A stretch of DNA of 39,799 nt. Source: Gillisia hiemivivida (GTDB lineage Bacteria; Bacteroidota; Bacteroidia; Flavobacteriales; Flavobacteriaceae). Below, one piece after another: positions 7,711-14,648 of this stretch. The DNA is taken from contig NZ_VORY01000025.1 in assembly GCF_007997295.1 (NCBI RefSeq), positions 1 through 39,799 on the forward strand, written 5' to 3'. Under the pieces are notes generated by a model. That model did no database searches, was not told the DNA's origin, and saw only the letters and a program-made list of their open reading frames with translations. The position numbers were made by a program, and so were the translations under genes. Every line of letters begins with the position of its first letter. Position 1 is the stretch's first letter.

Positions 7711-8444
7711 TAGTAAATCCAAAAAACGATGGTTGGGAAATATTTTCTCATTCCACACATGGTTTATTAGCAGGAAAAATTGCCAATGAAATTCAGGATA
7801 AATACAAAAGTAAAAATTGGGTGGCTACCCTTGCGGCTATAATTGAACATGATGATAGACAATTAGATTTTGATGAGAAAAATTATTTAACCAAGATAGG
7901 AACACCAAGAGACTTCCTACTTGAAAATAGGAATGTTACGGAAATAGTCAAACGTTCCAAAAGATTACTCCATCAATCCGAAGAAAAGTCTTCATGGATC
8001 TCTATGCTAATTGCACATCACCTCAGGTTTATTTATAATGATATTGCTAAGAAAAAAAAGACTATTGCAGATTTTCTAAGGGAATTAGAGAAAGCGGAGT
8101 CCCATTATATTAAAAGCCAGAATCTCACAGAGAAAGAAGTTGATGAAGTTTATCAAATTTTAGTGTTTGCTGATAGATGTTCATTGATTTTGTGCCAAAA
8201 TGCGATACCAGCTAAAAATAGATTACTCGAAATAAATAAAAGTATTAGCGATAAAACTTTTTGGATCAAGCAGGCGGAATCTTCTAATATTCAAGTAAAA
8301 CCTTGGATTTTTGAAAAAGATAATTTCACTGTAAACGCAGAATATAAATTATTAGAGAATAATTCCTTTTCAAATAACAAAGAATTTCAAAGGTTGTTGA
8401 ATGAAAGTCCCATCAGATTTAAAAATTGGAAATTTAGCAAGTAA
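7707..8444 (+). CDS. DUF3891 family protein
   Basis: This 245-residue cytoplasmic protein is helical and matches DUF3891. It opens MIVNPKNDGWEIFSHSTHGL, with an early conserved His, followed by LAGKIANEI. IEHDDRQLDFDEKN comes at about residues 47-60, and IAHHLRF lies further on. The His and Asp pattern (H..., HDD, D, HH) resembles a metal-dependent HD-like site, but the family has no assigned reaction. The protein has the usual length. It overlaps the small ORF at 7576 by ATGA and is followed by MgtC/SapB 48 bases downstream, so the three are probably one transcript. Confidence 0.8.
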   Translation: MIVNPKNDGWEIFSHSTHGLLAGKIANEIQDKYKSKNWVATLAAIIEHDDRQLDFDEKNYLTKIGTPRDFLLENRNVTEIVKRSKRLLHQSEEKSSWISMLIAHHLRFIYNDIAKKKKTIADFLRELEKAESHYIKSQNLTEKEVDEVYQILVFADRCSLILCQNAIPAKNRLLEINKSISDKTFWIKQAESSNIQVKPWIFEKDNFTVNAEYKLLENNSFSNNKEFQRLLNESPIRFKNWKFSK

Positions 8445-8492
8445 TTAAATTGAAATAGAGCATTTTACACTAACCTAGAAATAATAGTAAAA

Positions 8493-8939
8493 ATGGAATT
8501 AGATATCTGGGAATTTATAATTAAAATTAGCGCTGCAGCTTTTAGTGGGGCTCTTATGGGATTAGAAAGAGAATTTAAAGGAAAGCCTGCGGGTTTAAAA
8601 ACTTATTCTTTAGTTGCACTTGGTGCCGCTACTTTTATTATTATATCTCTATTATTTGAGTCCTCAGATAGTACTGATATGACAAGGATAGTAGGCCAGG
8701 TTGTTGTAGGAGTAGGTTTTTTGGGCGCCGGTGTGATTTTACATGATAAGAATAGCTCTATAGTGAAGGGACTAGCAACATCTGCTACCATCTGGTGTAG
8801 CGCAGCAGCTGGCTGTCTTGCAGGCTTCGGTCTTTATTTCCCCTTGCTTGCTTTTACTATTTTTGTGATTCTTATAAATCTGATTTTTGGTTATTTAAAT
8901 GATAAATTGAATGGTAAAGCAAATAAGGATGATCAATAA
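8493..8939 (+). CDS. MgtC/SapB family membrane protein
   Basis: This 148-residue membrane protein has four to five hydrophobic segments. The MgtC N-terminal domain signatures are present: GALMGLEREFKGKPAGLKTY at about residues 19-38, VALGAATFI, RIVGQVVVGVGFLGAGVIL at about 69-87, and VKGLATSATIWCSAAAG at about 94-110. The conserved Arg and Glu of LERE and the GxGFLGAG motif are intact. It lacks the C-terminal ACT-like domain of Salmonella MgtC, so it is the short SapB-like form. Family members modulate the F-type ATP synthase or act in magnesium and acid stress; the role here is inferred from that. Confidence 0.88.
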   Translation: MELDIWEFIIKISAAAFSGALMGLEREFKGKPAGLKTYSLVALGAATFIIISLLFESSDSTDMTRIVGQVVVGVGFLGAGVILHDKNSSIVKGLATSATIWCSAAAGCLAGFGLYFPLLAFTIFVILINLIFGYLNDKLNGKANKDDQ

Positions 8940-9291
8940 AAGAAAATCGAAAATTAATTTAAAAGGTATTAGTTGATTAGTGATTATCAATAATATTTAA
9001 CATTGAAAGAAAACTCATTTTTGATTCATTTTTAGAGCTATACTGTCCTTATAATTGTTACAATGTATTTCAGTTCTAAAGAATTAAAAATCGATTCTGG
9101 CAATTAGGTAATTGTAACAGAATCTGCTCACAAATATTCTTTCTCCCGATTACTCGAGAATTCAAAATCTACAAGCACCGCTGTATTGTACACAATAGAT
9201 TCCCGAAGTACCTTAAAATCTACAAATTTGATAACCTCAGTTTTTGTTTAGTGATACTGATTTACATTGTGAACTATATATAAAAATCAGG
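8940..9291. other. Intergenic stretch, no gene seen
   Basis: About 350 AT-rich bases lie between mgtC/sapB and the decayed gene at 9292. I see no protein-like frame, no strong hairpin and no copy of the dispersed repeats. An imperfect GATTACTCGAGAATTC segment near 9148 is the only notable palindrome-like string. Confidence 0.4.
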
Positions 9292-9590
9292 ATGCGTATA
9301 ATCTTCCTCCTAACCCTAGTTTTCTGATGCTTATTTTTGTTATTAGGACCTGCAGCTTCCATAAGCGATGCCAGAATTGCCAAAGAATTTTTTTCTTCAC
9401 CAATGAATCTTTTGGAATCTAAAAGGCTAATCCAAGATGAAGAAATTTTACTTACACAATCGGAAGCTAAAAAGAGGATCTTGAAAATGCGGAGTATTTC
9501 AACGTATATGATCCGCAAATGGCCGCCTTTGGAACTATTGCTGAAAGATAAATCTCATCTAACCAAAACAGGGAGTAAAAAAACAAGATA
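9292..9590 (+). pseudogene. Decayed gene for a small exported protein
   Basis: An ATG at 9292 begins a signal-peptide-like segment, MRIIFLLTLVF, then a TGA (9325-9327). The same frame goes on with CLFLLLGPAASISDARIAKE and about 65 further residues. From about 9470 the neighbouring frame reads more naturally as protein (EDLENAEYFNVYDPQMAAFG then TIAER), which suggests a frameshift as well as the stop. The gene direction matches the flavin reductase downstream. I do not recognise the family. The later frame at 9337-9591 is open, but it lacks a signal sequence of its own and I do not think it is a functional gene. Confidence 0.5.
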
Positions 9591-9719
9591 AAGTTCAGGT
9601 TTTTAATGATAAGGTAAAGAAACTGGAAAACAAAATTTTGTATCTTAACCTGAGTCTTGCATCAGGCCAATAAGGAGAAATCGGTGTAAAGCCTAATAAT
9701 CATTTAAAAATGGATCGAT

Positions 9720-10391
9720 ATGGAAAAACAACCCGTTAAAATAAAATCAATATCGCACAACACCCATGATGTGCTTCACATTGTAACCGAAAAGCCAAAC
9801 GGGATCGACTTCAACCCAGGCCAGGCCACCGAAATTTTTATCGATAAAGAAGGCTGGAAAAACGAAGGCAGGCCATTCACCTTTATCTGTTTGCCAAAGG
9901 AGGATTATTTGGAATTTATGATAAAAACCTATCCTTCCCATGAGGGCGTTACCAATAAATTGCTCGATTTAAAGACTGGGGACAAACTTATTTTAAACGA
10001 TGTCTTTGGCGCAATTGCCTATCAAGGAGAAGGCACCTTTATTGCAGGTGGAGCGGGGGTCACGCCATTTATATCCATCATTAGGCATTTGCGGGATACC
10101 GGGAAATTGGGCAATAACAAGCTTATTTTTGCCAATAAATCCAAGAAAGACATCATCCTTGAAAAAGAATTCCAGGAGATGTTAGGCGAAAATTTCATTA
10201 ATATCCTTTCGGAAGAAGAGACAGAAGGACATGCCCATGGTCATATTTCTGAAGATTTTATAAAAAAGAATGCAAACTCTTTAGACTCTAATTTTTATGT
10301 ATGTGGTCCTCCTCCTATGGTGGAGGCAATGGAAAAACAACTAAATAATTTAAATGTAGATAAAAAGAAAATTGTAACTGAGGAGTATTAG
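9720..10391 (+). CDS. Ferredoxin/flavodoxin reductase-like FAD/NAD(P)H oxidoreductase
   Basis: This 223-residue cytoplasmic flavoprotein is of the ferredoxin-NADP reductase type. The N-terminal FAD-binding barrel has RPFTFI at about residues 51-56 (the RxYS/T-like flavin motif) and a phosphate-binding stretch around HEGVTNKL. The nucleotide-binding half has GGAGVTPFISIIRHL at about 110-124, and it ends with YVCGPPPMVEAMEKQL, the typical CGPPxM NAD(P)H motif. There is no 2Fe-2S domain, so electrons must go to a separate partner, which is not in the window. Base composition changes along the gene: by hand count 29 G/C of 60 at 9781-9840 but 15 of 60 at 10321-10380. Confidence 0.85.
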   Translation: MEKQPVKIKSISHNTHDVLHIVTEKPNGIDFNPGQATEIFIDKEGWKNEGRPFTFICLPKEDYLEFMIKTYPSHEGVTNKLLDLKTGDKLILNDVFGAIAYQGEGTFIAGGAGVTPFISIIRHLRDTGKLGNNKLIFANKSKKDIILEKEFQEMLGENFINILSEEETEGHAHGHISEDFIKKNANSLDSNFYVCGPPPMVEAMEKQLNNLNVDKKKIVTEEY

Positions 10392-10502
10392 GTGGTTAAA
10401 CTGCCGGATTTGAAATTTAAGGCGTTTATATAAATAAAAAAGCATCAGATTTTTTAATTTCGCTTCATTAGACAGCATTTACAATCATTTCTTAAAAAAA
10501 GA

Positions 10503-10583
10503 TTTTAATCCCTCATTGAGGGTTTAATTCCCCGAGGCCTGCCCGAAATATTCAGGCGGACTTGCGCCGAGGTTCTTGATTCT
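10503..10583 (+). repeat. REP-like intergenic repeat, copy 3 (short form)
   Basis: TTTTAATCCCTCATTGAGGG and CCCCGAGGCCTGCCCG are followed directly by GGCGGACTTGCGCCGAGG and TTCTTGATTCTT. The middle segment found in copies 1 and 2 (CCCGAACCATCGGGACAT) is missing from this position, although a worn version (CCCAAACCATACGGCACAT) follows at about 10600-10620. The copy lies between two plus-strand genes. Confidence 0.75.
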
Positions 10584-10719
10584 TAATAATTCCCCGACTC
10601 CCGCCCAAACCATACGGCACATTAGGGTGGGTATTTTCCTGGAGGATAGTTGGATTCAAGAAATTTTTCATATAATGCATATTTACATTTGAGAACTCAT
10701 TCTGAACCCAGTATATACT

Positions 10720-11538
10720 ATGGATAAAGACTTTTGGATAAAACTAAAATCACAACTTTTAGATTTCTTACTAGAAATAGGACCTGCATTTATTTTTGCC
10801 ATAGTAGTCTTCATTCTGGGAATCTTTTTAATTAAGGTTTTAATGCGGATGCTGAAAAGCGCATTAAAAAAATCTAATACTGAACTTTCTCTGAAAACCT
10901 TTGTGGAGAGTTTTAGTGTCTTCTTGTTTTATGGTTTTTTGTTCTTTATCATCGGATCTATTTTAGGAATTGAAACGACGTCTTTTATAGCCATTTTTGG
11001 CGCAGCCGGTATAGCTATTGGTCTTGCTTTGCAGGGGAGTTTATCCAATTTTGCGGGAGGAATACTTATTCTTGTATTTAAACCGTTTCAGGTAGGTGAT
11101 TTGATTCATGTAAATAATAACTTGGGATTTGTCGAGAAAATTGACATATTATATACCCGTATTAAAACATTTGATGGTAGAATCATTACTATGCCCAATG
11201 GAAATGTCTCCAATAGCGATGTGGACAACCGTACCATGGAAAAATTCCGCCGAATTGACCTTGATTTAAAATTTTCTTTTGATTCAGATATAGATGAGTT
11301 GCGCCGGGTTATTATTAATGGGATGGGTAAACATCCAAAACTAGCCAGACACCTGCCGGTAGATGTGTGGTTAGACGAGATTGGGGAATATCAAATGAAA
11401 ATTAAAGCCAGAAGTTGGGTTGAATCTGTAGAATACTGGCCTGCTTACTGGGAACAACTGGAAGCGGTTAAAAAAGAACTGGACAAAGAAGGTATTAAGA
11501 TACCAATCCCAAAACATGCAATCTACAAGGAAGATTAA
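10720..11538 (+). CDS. Small-conductance mechanosensitive channel (MscS type)
   Basis: The 272-residue length is close to canonical MscS. Three membrane segments lie at about 19-40, 64-85 and 90-115. The third carries the pore helix pattern FGAAGIAIGLALQGSLSNFA, rich in Gly and Ala, continuing AGGILILVFKPFQVGDLI. The beta domain has DGRIITMPNGNVSNSDVDN, and the alpha/beta C-terminal domain ends PIPKHAIYKED, close to the usual IPFPQ-type end. It opens under membrane tension to release solutes on hypo-osmotic shock. It is the second MscS in the window and stands alone, followed by a strong terminator at 11687-11732. Confidence 0.93.
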   Translation: MDKDFWIKLKSQLLDFLLEIGPAFIFAIVVFILGIFLIKVLMRMLKSALKKSNTELSLKTFVESFSVFLFYGFLFFIIGSILGIETTSFIAIFGAAGIAIGLALQGSLSNFAGGILILVFKPFQVGDLIHVNNNLGFVEKIDILYTRIKTFDGRIITMPNGNVSNSDVDNRTMEKFRRIDLDLKFSFDSDIDELRRVIINGMGKHPKLARHLPVDVWLDEIGEYQMKIKARSWVESVEYWPAYWEQLEAVKKELDKEGIKIPIPKHAIYKED

Positions 11539-11686
11539 GGCTGAATTAATCTAATAATGCCCCTATACAGCCCATACCGAACCGCACTTTCGGGCAGTCG
11601 TATTTTCTAATAGAAATGGTCAGGAATGCTTCCCAATAGGAAAGCAGGAATACTCCTCCGTCCTTTCAGTCCGGGCGTCTCAAAAT

Positions 11687-11732
11687 AAAAAAATCTGCTC
11701 AGGCTAAAAAGCCCGGCAGATTTTTGTTTTTT
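11687..11732 (+). terminator. Rho-independent terminator after mscS
   Basis: The stem AAATCTGC/GCAGATTT (11691-11698 with 11716-11723) has an inner GGCT/AGCC pairing and is followed by TTTTTGTTTTTT. A's precede it on the other side, so it could work in both directions. Confidence 0.75.
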
Positions 11733-11786
11733 AATCCGCAGCATAGCAGCGCTTGATTGTGGAGTCGCAGGGTAGATAGAACCCTG
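11729..11786 (-). repeat. Degenerate second copy of the ssrA 3' end (possible att remnant)
   Basis: Read on the minus strand, the segment has a worn T-arm (CAGGG...CCCTG), then GCGACTCCAC, AATCAAGCG and finally GGATTAAAA. The true ssrA end 158 bases away reads CCGACTCCAC, TATGAAGCG and AGATTAAAA at the same spacings. The likeness extends past the mature RNA into the flank, and each copy is followed by a hairpin. This is what a former integration site leaves behind. The T-loop is the wrong length, so this copy is not functional. Confidence 0.5.
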
Positions 11787-11848
11787 GTTTTCCCTATTAG
11801 GAAATGTCAATCCCAGCTTGTAAAAACAAGCTACATCCTAAAACAACA

Positions 11849-11879
11849 AATTCCCGTTCAAGCGAGCTTGACGGGAATT
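11849..11879 (-). terminator. Terminator of ssrA
   Basis: Minus-strand hairpin AATTCCCGTCAAGCTCGC/TTGAACGGGAATT is followed by TTGTTGTTTT. It lies 39 bases past the ssrA 3' end. Confidence 0.75.
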
Positions 11880-11917
11880 CATTAGTTTTAATCTGTTGCG
11901 GGTTTGCCGCTTCATAG

Positions 11918-12316
11918 TGGAGTCGGAGGGTTTCGAACCCTCGTCCAAACAAGTAATTAACATAGCTTTCTTCACGCTTAGTCTTCACTTAATTGTCGAT
12001 GCAAGACCGGCCGAAAACCACCAATCTTACACGTATTCTCAATTGAGTTTCGGAATTACATCAAGACCCTGCAATTCCTATATTTACTTTATCGATACCT
12101 CTGGTGTGAACGCCGTAAATCAAGGCTTTCACGAGGCATCTCGGCTCCCTACCTGGTAGGGATAAAGATAATCCTACTGTAATTCGGATTATGCAGCCAA
12201 GGCGTAGTTATTCTCGCCGTTTAAAAAAGTGTGAAATATGAGATTTACGAGCTATATCTCAGCGCTCGACGTGCTTACCATCCAATTAGACTCGCTGTCA
12301 AATCCAAGTCGACCCC
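11918..12316 (-). ncRNA. ssrA: tmRNA (transfer-messenger RNA)
   Basis: The 5' end GGGGTCGACTTGGATTTGAC (from 12316) pairs with the 3' end CGACTCC to make the tRNA-like acceptor stem (with a G-U pair). The T-arm GAGGGTTCGAAACCCTC is perfect. The discriminator base is A at 11918, and the CCA end is not encoded (the genome reads CTA). The tag reading frame lies at 12218-12189: GGC GAG AAT AAC TAC GCC TTG GCT GCA TAA, encoding GENNYALAA. This is the form typical of Flavobacteria. Length is 399. It rescues ribosomes stalled on broken mRNAs and tags the product for proteolysis; smpB is not in the window. ssrA is also a common integration site for genomic islands, see 11729-11786. Protein frames crossing this gene are not real. 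Confidence 0.97.
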
Positions 12317-12341
12317 ATAAAATAATGAACTTTTGTGCGTT

Positions 12342-12359
12342 CCCCCGCAAAAGCGAGGG
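12342..12359 (-). other. Hairpin in the tmRNA precursor leader
   Basis: CCCCCGC AAAA GCGAGGG folds back on itself with one mismatch. It lies between the ssrA promoter and the mature 5' end, so it is probably part of the pre-tmRNA leader removed by RNase P. Confidence 0.4.
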
Positions 12360-12436
12360 CCGGGCTATCCGTTTCAATCCACTCTAATTTCAAATAAATT
12401 AAAGTGGGATTTTTACTTCTATCCCTAACGCGGCTG

Positions 12437-12444
12437 CAAAGATA
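12437..12444 (-). promoter_or_regulatory. -7 box of the ssrA promoter
   Basis: Minus-strand TATCTTTG fits the Bacteroidetes sigma-ABfr -7 consensus TAnnTTTG, 121 bases upstream of the mature tmRNA 5' end. I do not see a good -33 TTG at the expected distance. Confidence 0.5.
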
Positions 12445-12458
12445 CAGATTAAAATTTA

Positions 12459-12466
12459 TATCTTTG
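12459..12466 (+). promoter_or_regulatory. -7 box of the lysine-dehydrogenase-type gene
   Basis: Plus-strand TATCTTTG matches TAnnTTTG and lies 37 bases before the ATG at 12504. It stands 14 bases from the opposing ssrA box, so the two promoters are divergent and close together. Confidence 0.55.
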
Positions 12467-12503
12467 GAACACGCATAACAATATTCAAAAGATATACCAA
12501 CAT

Positions 12504-13712
12504 ATGATAAAATTTGCCCTAATTAAAGAGCGTAAAACTCCACCAGATAGAAGAGTTGTTTTCTCTCCTAAAAAATTACAAGAGATCGTTCAAAAATTTC
12601 CAGAGGCAAGTTTTAAAATTGAAGCATCAGATATTAGGATCTTTAAAGATTCAGAATACGAAGAAGCAGGATTTGAAGTGTCTCAAGATATTTCAGATTG
12701 TGAGGTGTTGCTAGGGGTAAAAGAAGTACCAATCGCAAGCCTAATTCCTAATAAAAAATATTTTTTCTTTTCGCATACTATTAAAAAACAACCTTATAAT
12801 CGAGAGTTGTTAGAAGCCATTTTAAAAAACAATATAGACCTGTACGATTATGAAGTCATAGTAAAGACAAATGGCCGAAGACTGATAGGTTTTGGAAGAT
12901 ATGCAGGACTCGTGGGAGCCTACAATTGCTTTCGGGCCTTAGGCTTGAGGGATGGAATTTTTGAGATGCCTAAAGTAGATATACTTCCAGATCTAAAAAG
13001 TGTCTTGTTAGAATTAGATAAGATCAAATTACCTAACATTAAAATAGTACTTACTGGTTCCGGGAAAGTGGCCCATGGAGCCAAAGAAATATTAGACCAT
13101 CTTAAAATAAAACAAGTAGGGGTAGAGGAATACTTGAATAATGACTTCAACGAGCCAGTATATTGTTTAATAGATGTTTTAGATTACAATGTTCATAAAA
13201 GTGGAACTAATATCACTAACAAACATTTTTATAGCCACCCAGAAGAATACAACTCCAACTTTATGAGATTTGCTGAGGTGAGTCATGTGTTTATAGCTGG
13301 ACACTTCTATGGGGATGGTGCCCCGATCTTCTTTACTCAGGAGCAAGCTAATTCCCCAAAATTCAAAATAAAATTAGTAGCAGATGTGTCTTGCGATATA
13401 GGAATTCCTATTGCAAGTACCATAAGATCCTCAACAATTGCAGATCCAATTTACGGATATGATCCAAAAACAGGAGAAGAGGTAGATTTTAGAGAAAAAA
13501 GTGCTATAACTGTAATGGCAGTAGATAATTTACCATGTGAGCTACCAAAAGATGCTAGTAAAGGATTTGGGGATATGTTTATGAAACATGTAATTCCTGC
13601 ATTTTTTAATCTAGATATAGATGGCATTTTAGAACGAGCAAAAATGACTGAAAACGGTAAGCTAGCAGAACGATTTAGCTATCTCCAAAATTATGTAGAC
13701 GGTAAAGAATAA
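12504..13712 (+). CDS. AlaDH/saccharopine dehydrogenase (LYS1-like) NAD(P)-dependent oxidoreductase
   Basis: This 402-residue cytoplasmic enzyme belongs to the alanine dehydrogenase/transhydrogenase N-terminal fold as used by lysine-forming saccharopine dehydrogenase. Near the start, FALIKERKTPPDRRVVFSP carries the substrate-binding Lys/Arg of the family. The central IKIVLTGSGKVAHGAKEIL at about residues 179-197 is the nucleotide-binding GxGxxxxG loop. LVADVSCDIGIPIASTIRSS and a YDPKTGEEVDF stretch complete the usual pattern. Bacteroidetes commonly encode this protein alone; its physiological substrate (saccharopine, alanine or another amino acid) is not proved. The gene has its own promoter and ends at a strong hairpin (13733-13768). 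Confidence 0.8.
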   Translation: MIKFALIKERKTPPDRRVVFSPKKLQEIVQKFPEASFKIEASDIRIFKDSEYEEAGFEVSQDISDCEVLLGVKEVPIASLIPNKKYFFFSHTIKKQPYNRELLEAILKNNIDLYDYEVIVKTNGRRLIGFGRYAGLVGAYNCFRALGLRDGIFEMPKVDILPDLKSVLLELDKIKLPNIKIVLTGSGKVAHGAKEILDHLKIKQVGVEEYLNNDFNEPVYCLIDVLDYNVHKSGTNITNKHFYSHPEEYNSNFMRFAEVSHVFIAGHFYGDGAPIFFTQEQANSPKFKIKLVADVSCDIGIPIASTIRSSTIADPIYGYDPKTGEEVDFREKSAITVMAVDNLPCELPKDASKGFGDMFMKHVIPAFFNLDIDGILERAKMTENGKLAERFSYLQNYVDGKE

Positions 13713-13732
13713 GTTTTAAGAAATACACAAAC

Positions 13733-13768
13733 AAAAAAGCTTGCAATTATAAATTACAAGCTTTTTTT
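13733..13768. terminator. Bidirectional terminator between convergent genes
   Basis: AAAAAAGCTTG and CAAGCTTTTTTT form a hairpin with a 13-base loop. With A's on one side and T's on the other, it can end both the plus-strand dehydrogenase gene and the minus-strand Usp operon. Confidence 0.8.
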
Positions 13769-13784
13769 ATAAAAGGATCTACTA

Positions 13785-14642
13785 TTACTTAGTGATCCAT
13801 AGTGGTACATCCAAATCCTGATTAAAAAGTTCTTCGGTTACACTACCTATAAGTAGCGAAGAAAAAGTGTTTCCACCTTTATCTCCTAAAACAATTAAAT
13901 CCACTTTTGAGTTCTTTGCCTTTATTTGCAATTTTTCAGCGACTCCGGTTTCTCTTCCTGGAATGATCTCAAGTTCTAATTCTCTTGTTAAATGGAGTTT
14001 TTTTACAAACTTCTCATAGCGTTCTTTTAAATGTTTTTCAATTTTAAGATCGAGGTTTTCCTTAGGTATATAAGGAGAGAATTGAACCGGCATATTATAA
14101 ACGTGCACTGCTTTTGCATTTGCGTTAGTGCTGTTCTGTAATAGATCAGTCAGCTCAAATACTTTTTTGGAAGCGGTAGAAAAATCTGCTCCTGCCCAAA
14201 TATTAGTGATTTCTGGTTTTGCGTTTTTTGGAATAGACAGGATATTGCATTTAAGCATACGAAGCAATTTCATACTTACCACTCCTGATCCTTTTACTTT
14301 GTTCTTGTTACCAATAATGGCTAGTTGGATCTCGTATTTATTTACGATATAATTTATAAGAGATTCTGAATATGGGTCTTCTGAAATAAGTACTTCCCAT
14401 TCTACAGGGGCCTTGAATTTCTCCTCTACCTTTTCATTTAACTCATCCCCAATTATTTCATCAAGATTTAGATTTTTTAACTGTTCTTCGAACAATGCTG
14501 AAATTTCATATTTCTTTATATTATGCACAAAATATACCTTATCTACTTTAAGTGTTTCAGCAATAAATGAAGCGTAGTTAATTAAAGTATCATCTATATC
14601 AGATAAGTCGAGCGCAACTAGAATGTTATTAATATTGTACAT
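13785..14642 (-). CDS. Universal stress protein with two Usp domains
   Basis: This 285-residue cytoplasmic protein has two tandem UspA domains. The first starts NINNILVALDLSDIDDTLIN, and the second starts at about residue 148 with TNIWAGADFSTAS. The second ends with GDKGGNTFSSLLIGSV, which fits the ATP-binding motif GxxGx9GS/T exactly. The matching place in the first domain (GNKNKVKGSGVVSMKLL) is worn, so only the second probably binds ATP. It is the last gene of a minus-strand operon, 6 bases after the BCCT transporter stop. That suggests it regulates or reports on osmolyte uptake, much as TeaD (a Usp protein) does for the TeaABC ectoine transporter of Halomonas. Confidence 0.93.
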   Translation of the reverse strand: MYNINNILVALDLSDIDDTLINYASFIAETLKVDKVYFVHNIKKYEISALFEEQLKNLNLDEIIGDELNEKVEEKFKAPVEWEVLISEDPYSESLINYIVNKYEIQLAIIGNKNKVKGSGVVSMKLLRMLKCNILSIPKNAKPEITNIWAGADFSTASKKVFELTDLLQNSTNANAKAVHVYNMPVQFSPYIPKENLDLKIEKHLKERYEKFVKKLHLTRELELEIIPGRETGVAEKLQIKAKNSKVDLIVLGDKGGNTFSSLLIGSVTEELFNQDLDVPLWITK

Positions 14643-14648
14643 AGCGAA

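Larger units (their letters stand above)
11604..11806. repeat. Pair of palindromic direct repeats around the ssrA-like remnant
   Basis: TTTTCTAATAGAAATG at 11604-11619 and TTTTCCCTATTAGGAAATG at 11788-11806 are similar, each centred on a TAATAG/CTATTA palindrome and each followed by a TCA-containing string. They bracket the terminator and the ssrA 3'-end-like copy. They may be recombinase arm sites or ends of a small non-autonomous element. Confidence 0.3.

Noticed and set aside
9237-9518. Minus-strand ORF of 93 codons
   Set aside because: It is antisense to the decayed exported-protein gene and its product is of low complexity.
11743-11786. Functional tRNA or second tmRNA
   Set aside because: There is only a 3'-half likeness, the T-loop is too long and no 5' half is present.
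11607-12159. Open reading frames at 11607-11810 (-), 11797-11988 (-) and 11896-12159 (+)
   Set aside because: They cross the ssrA gene, its terminator and its 3'-end duplicate. The translations are just the RNA sequence read as protein.
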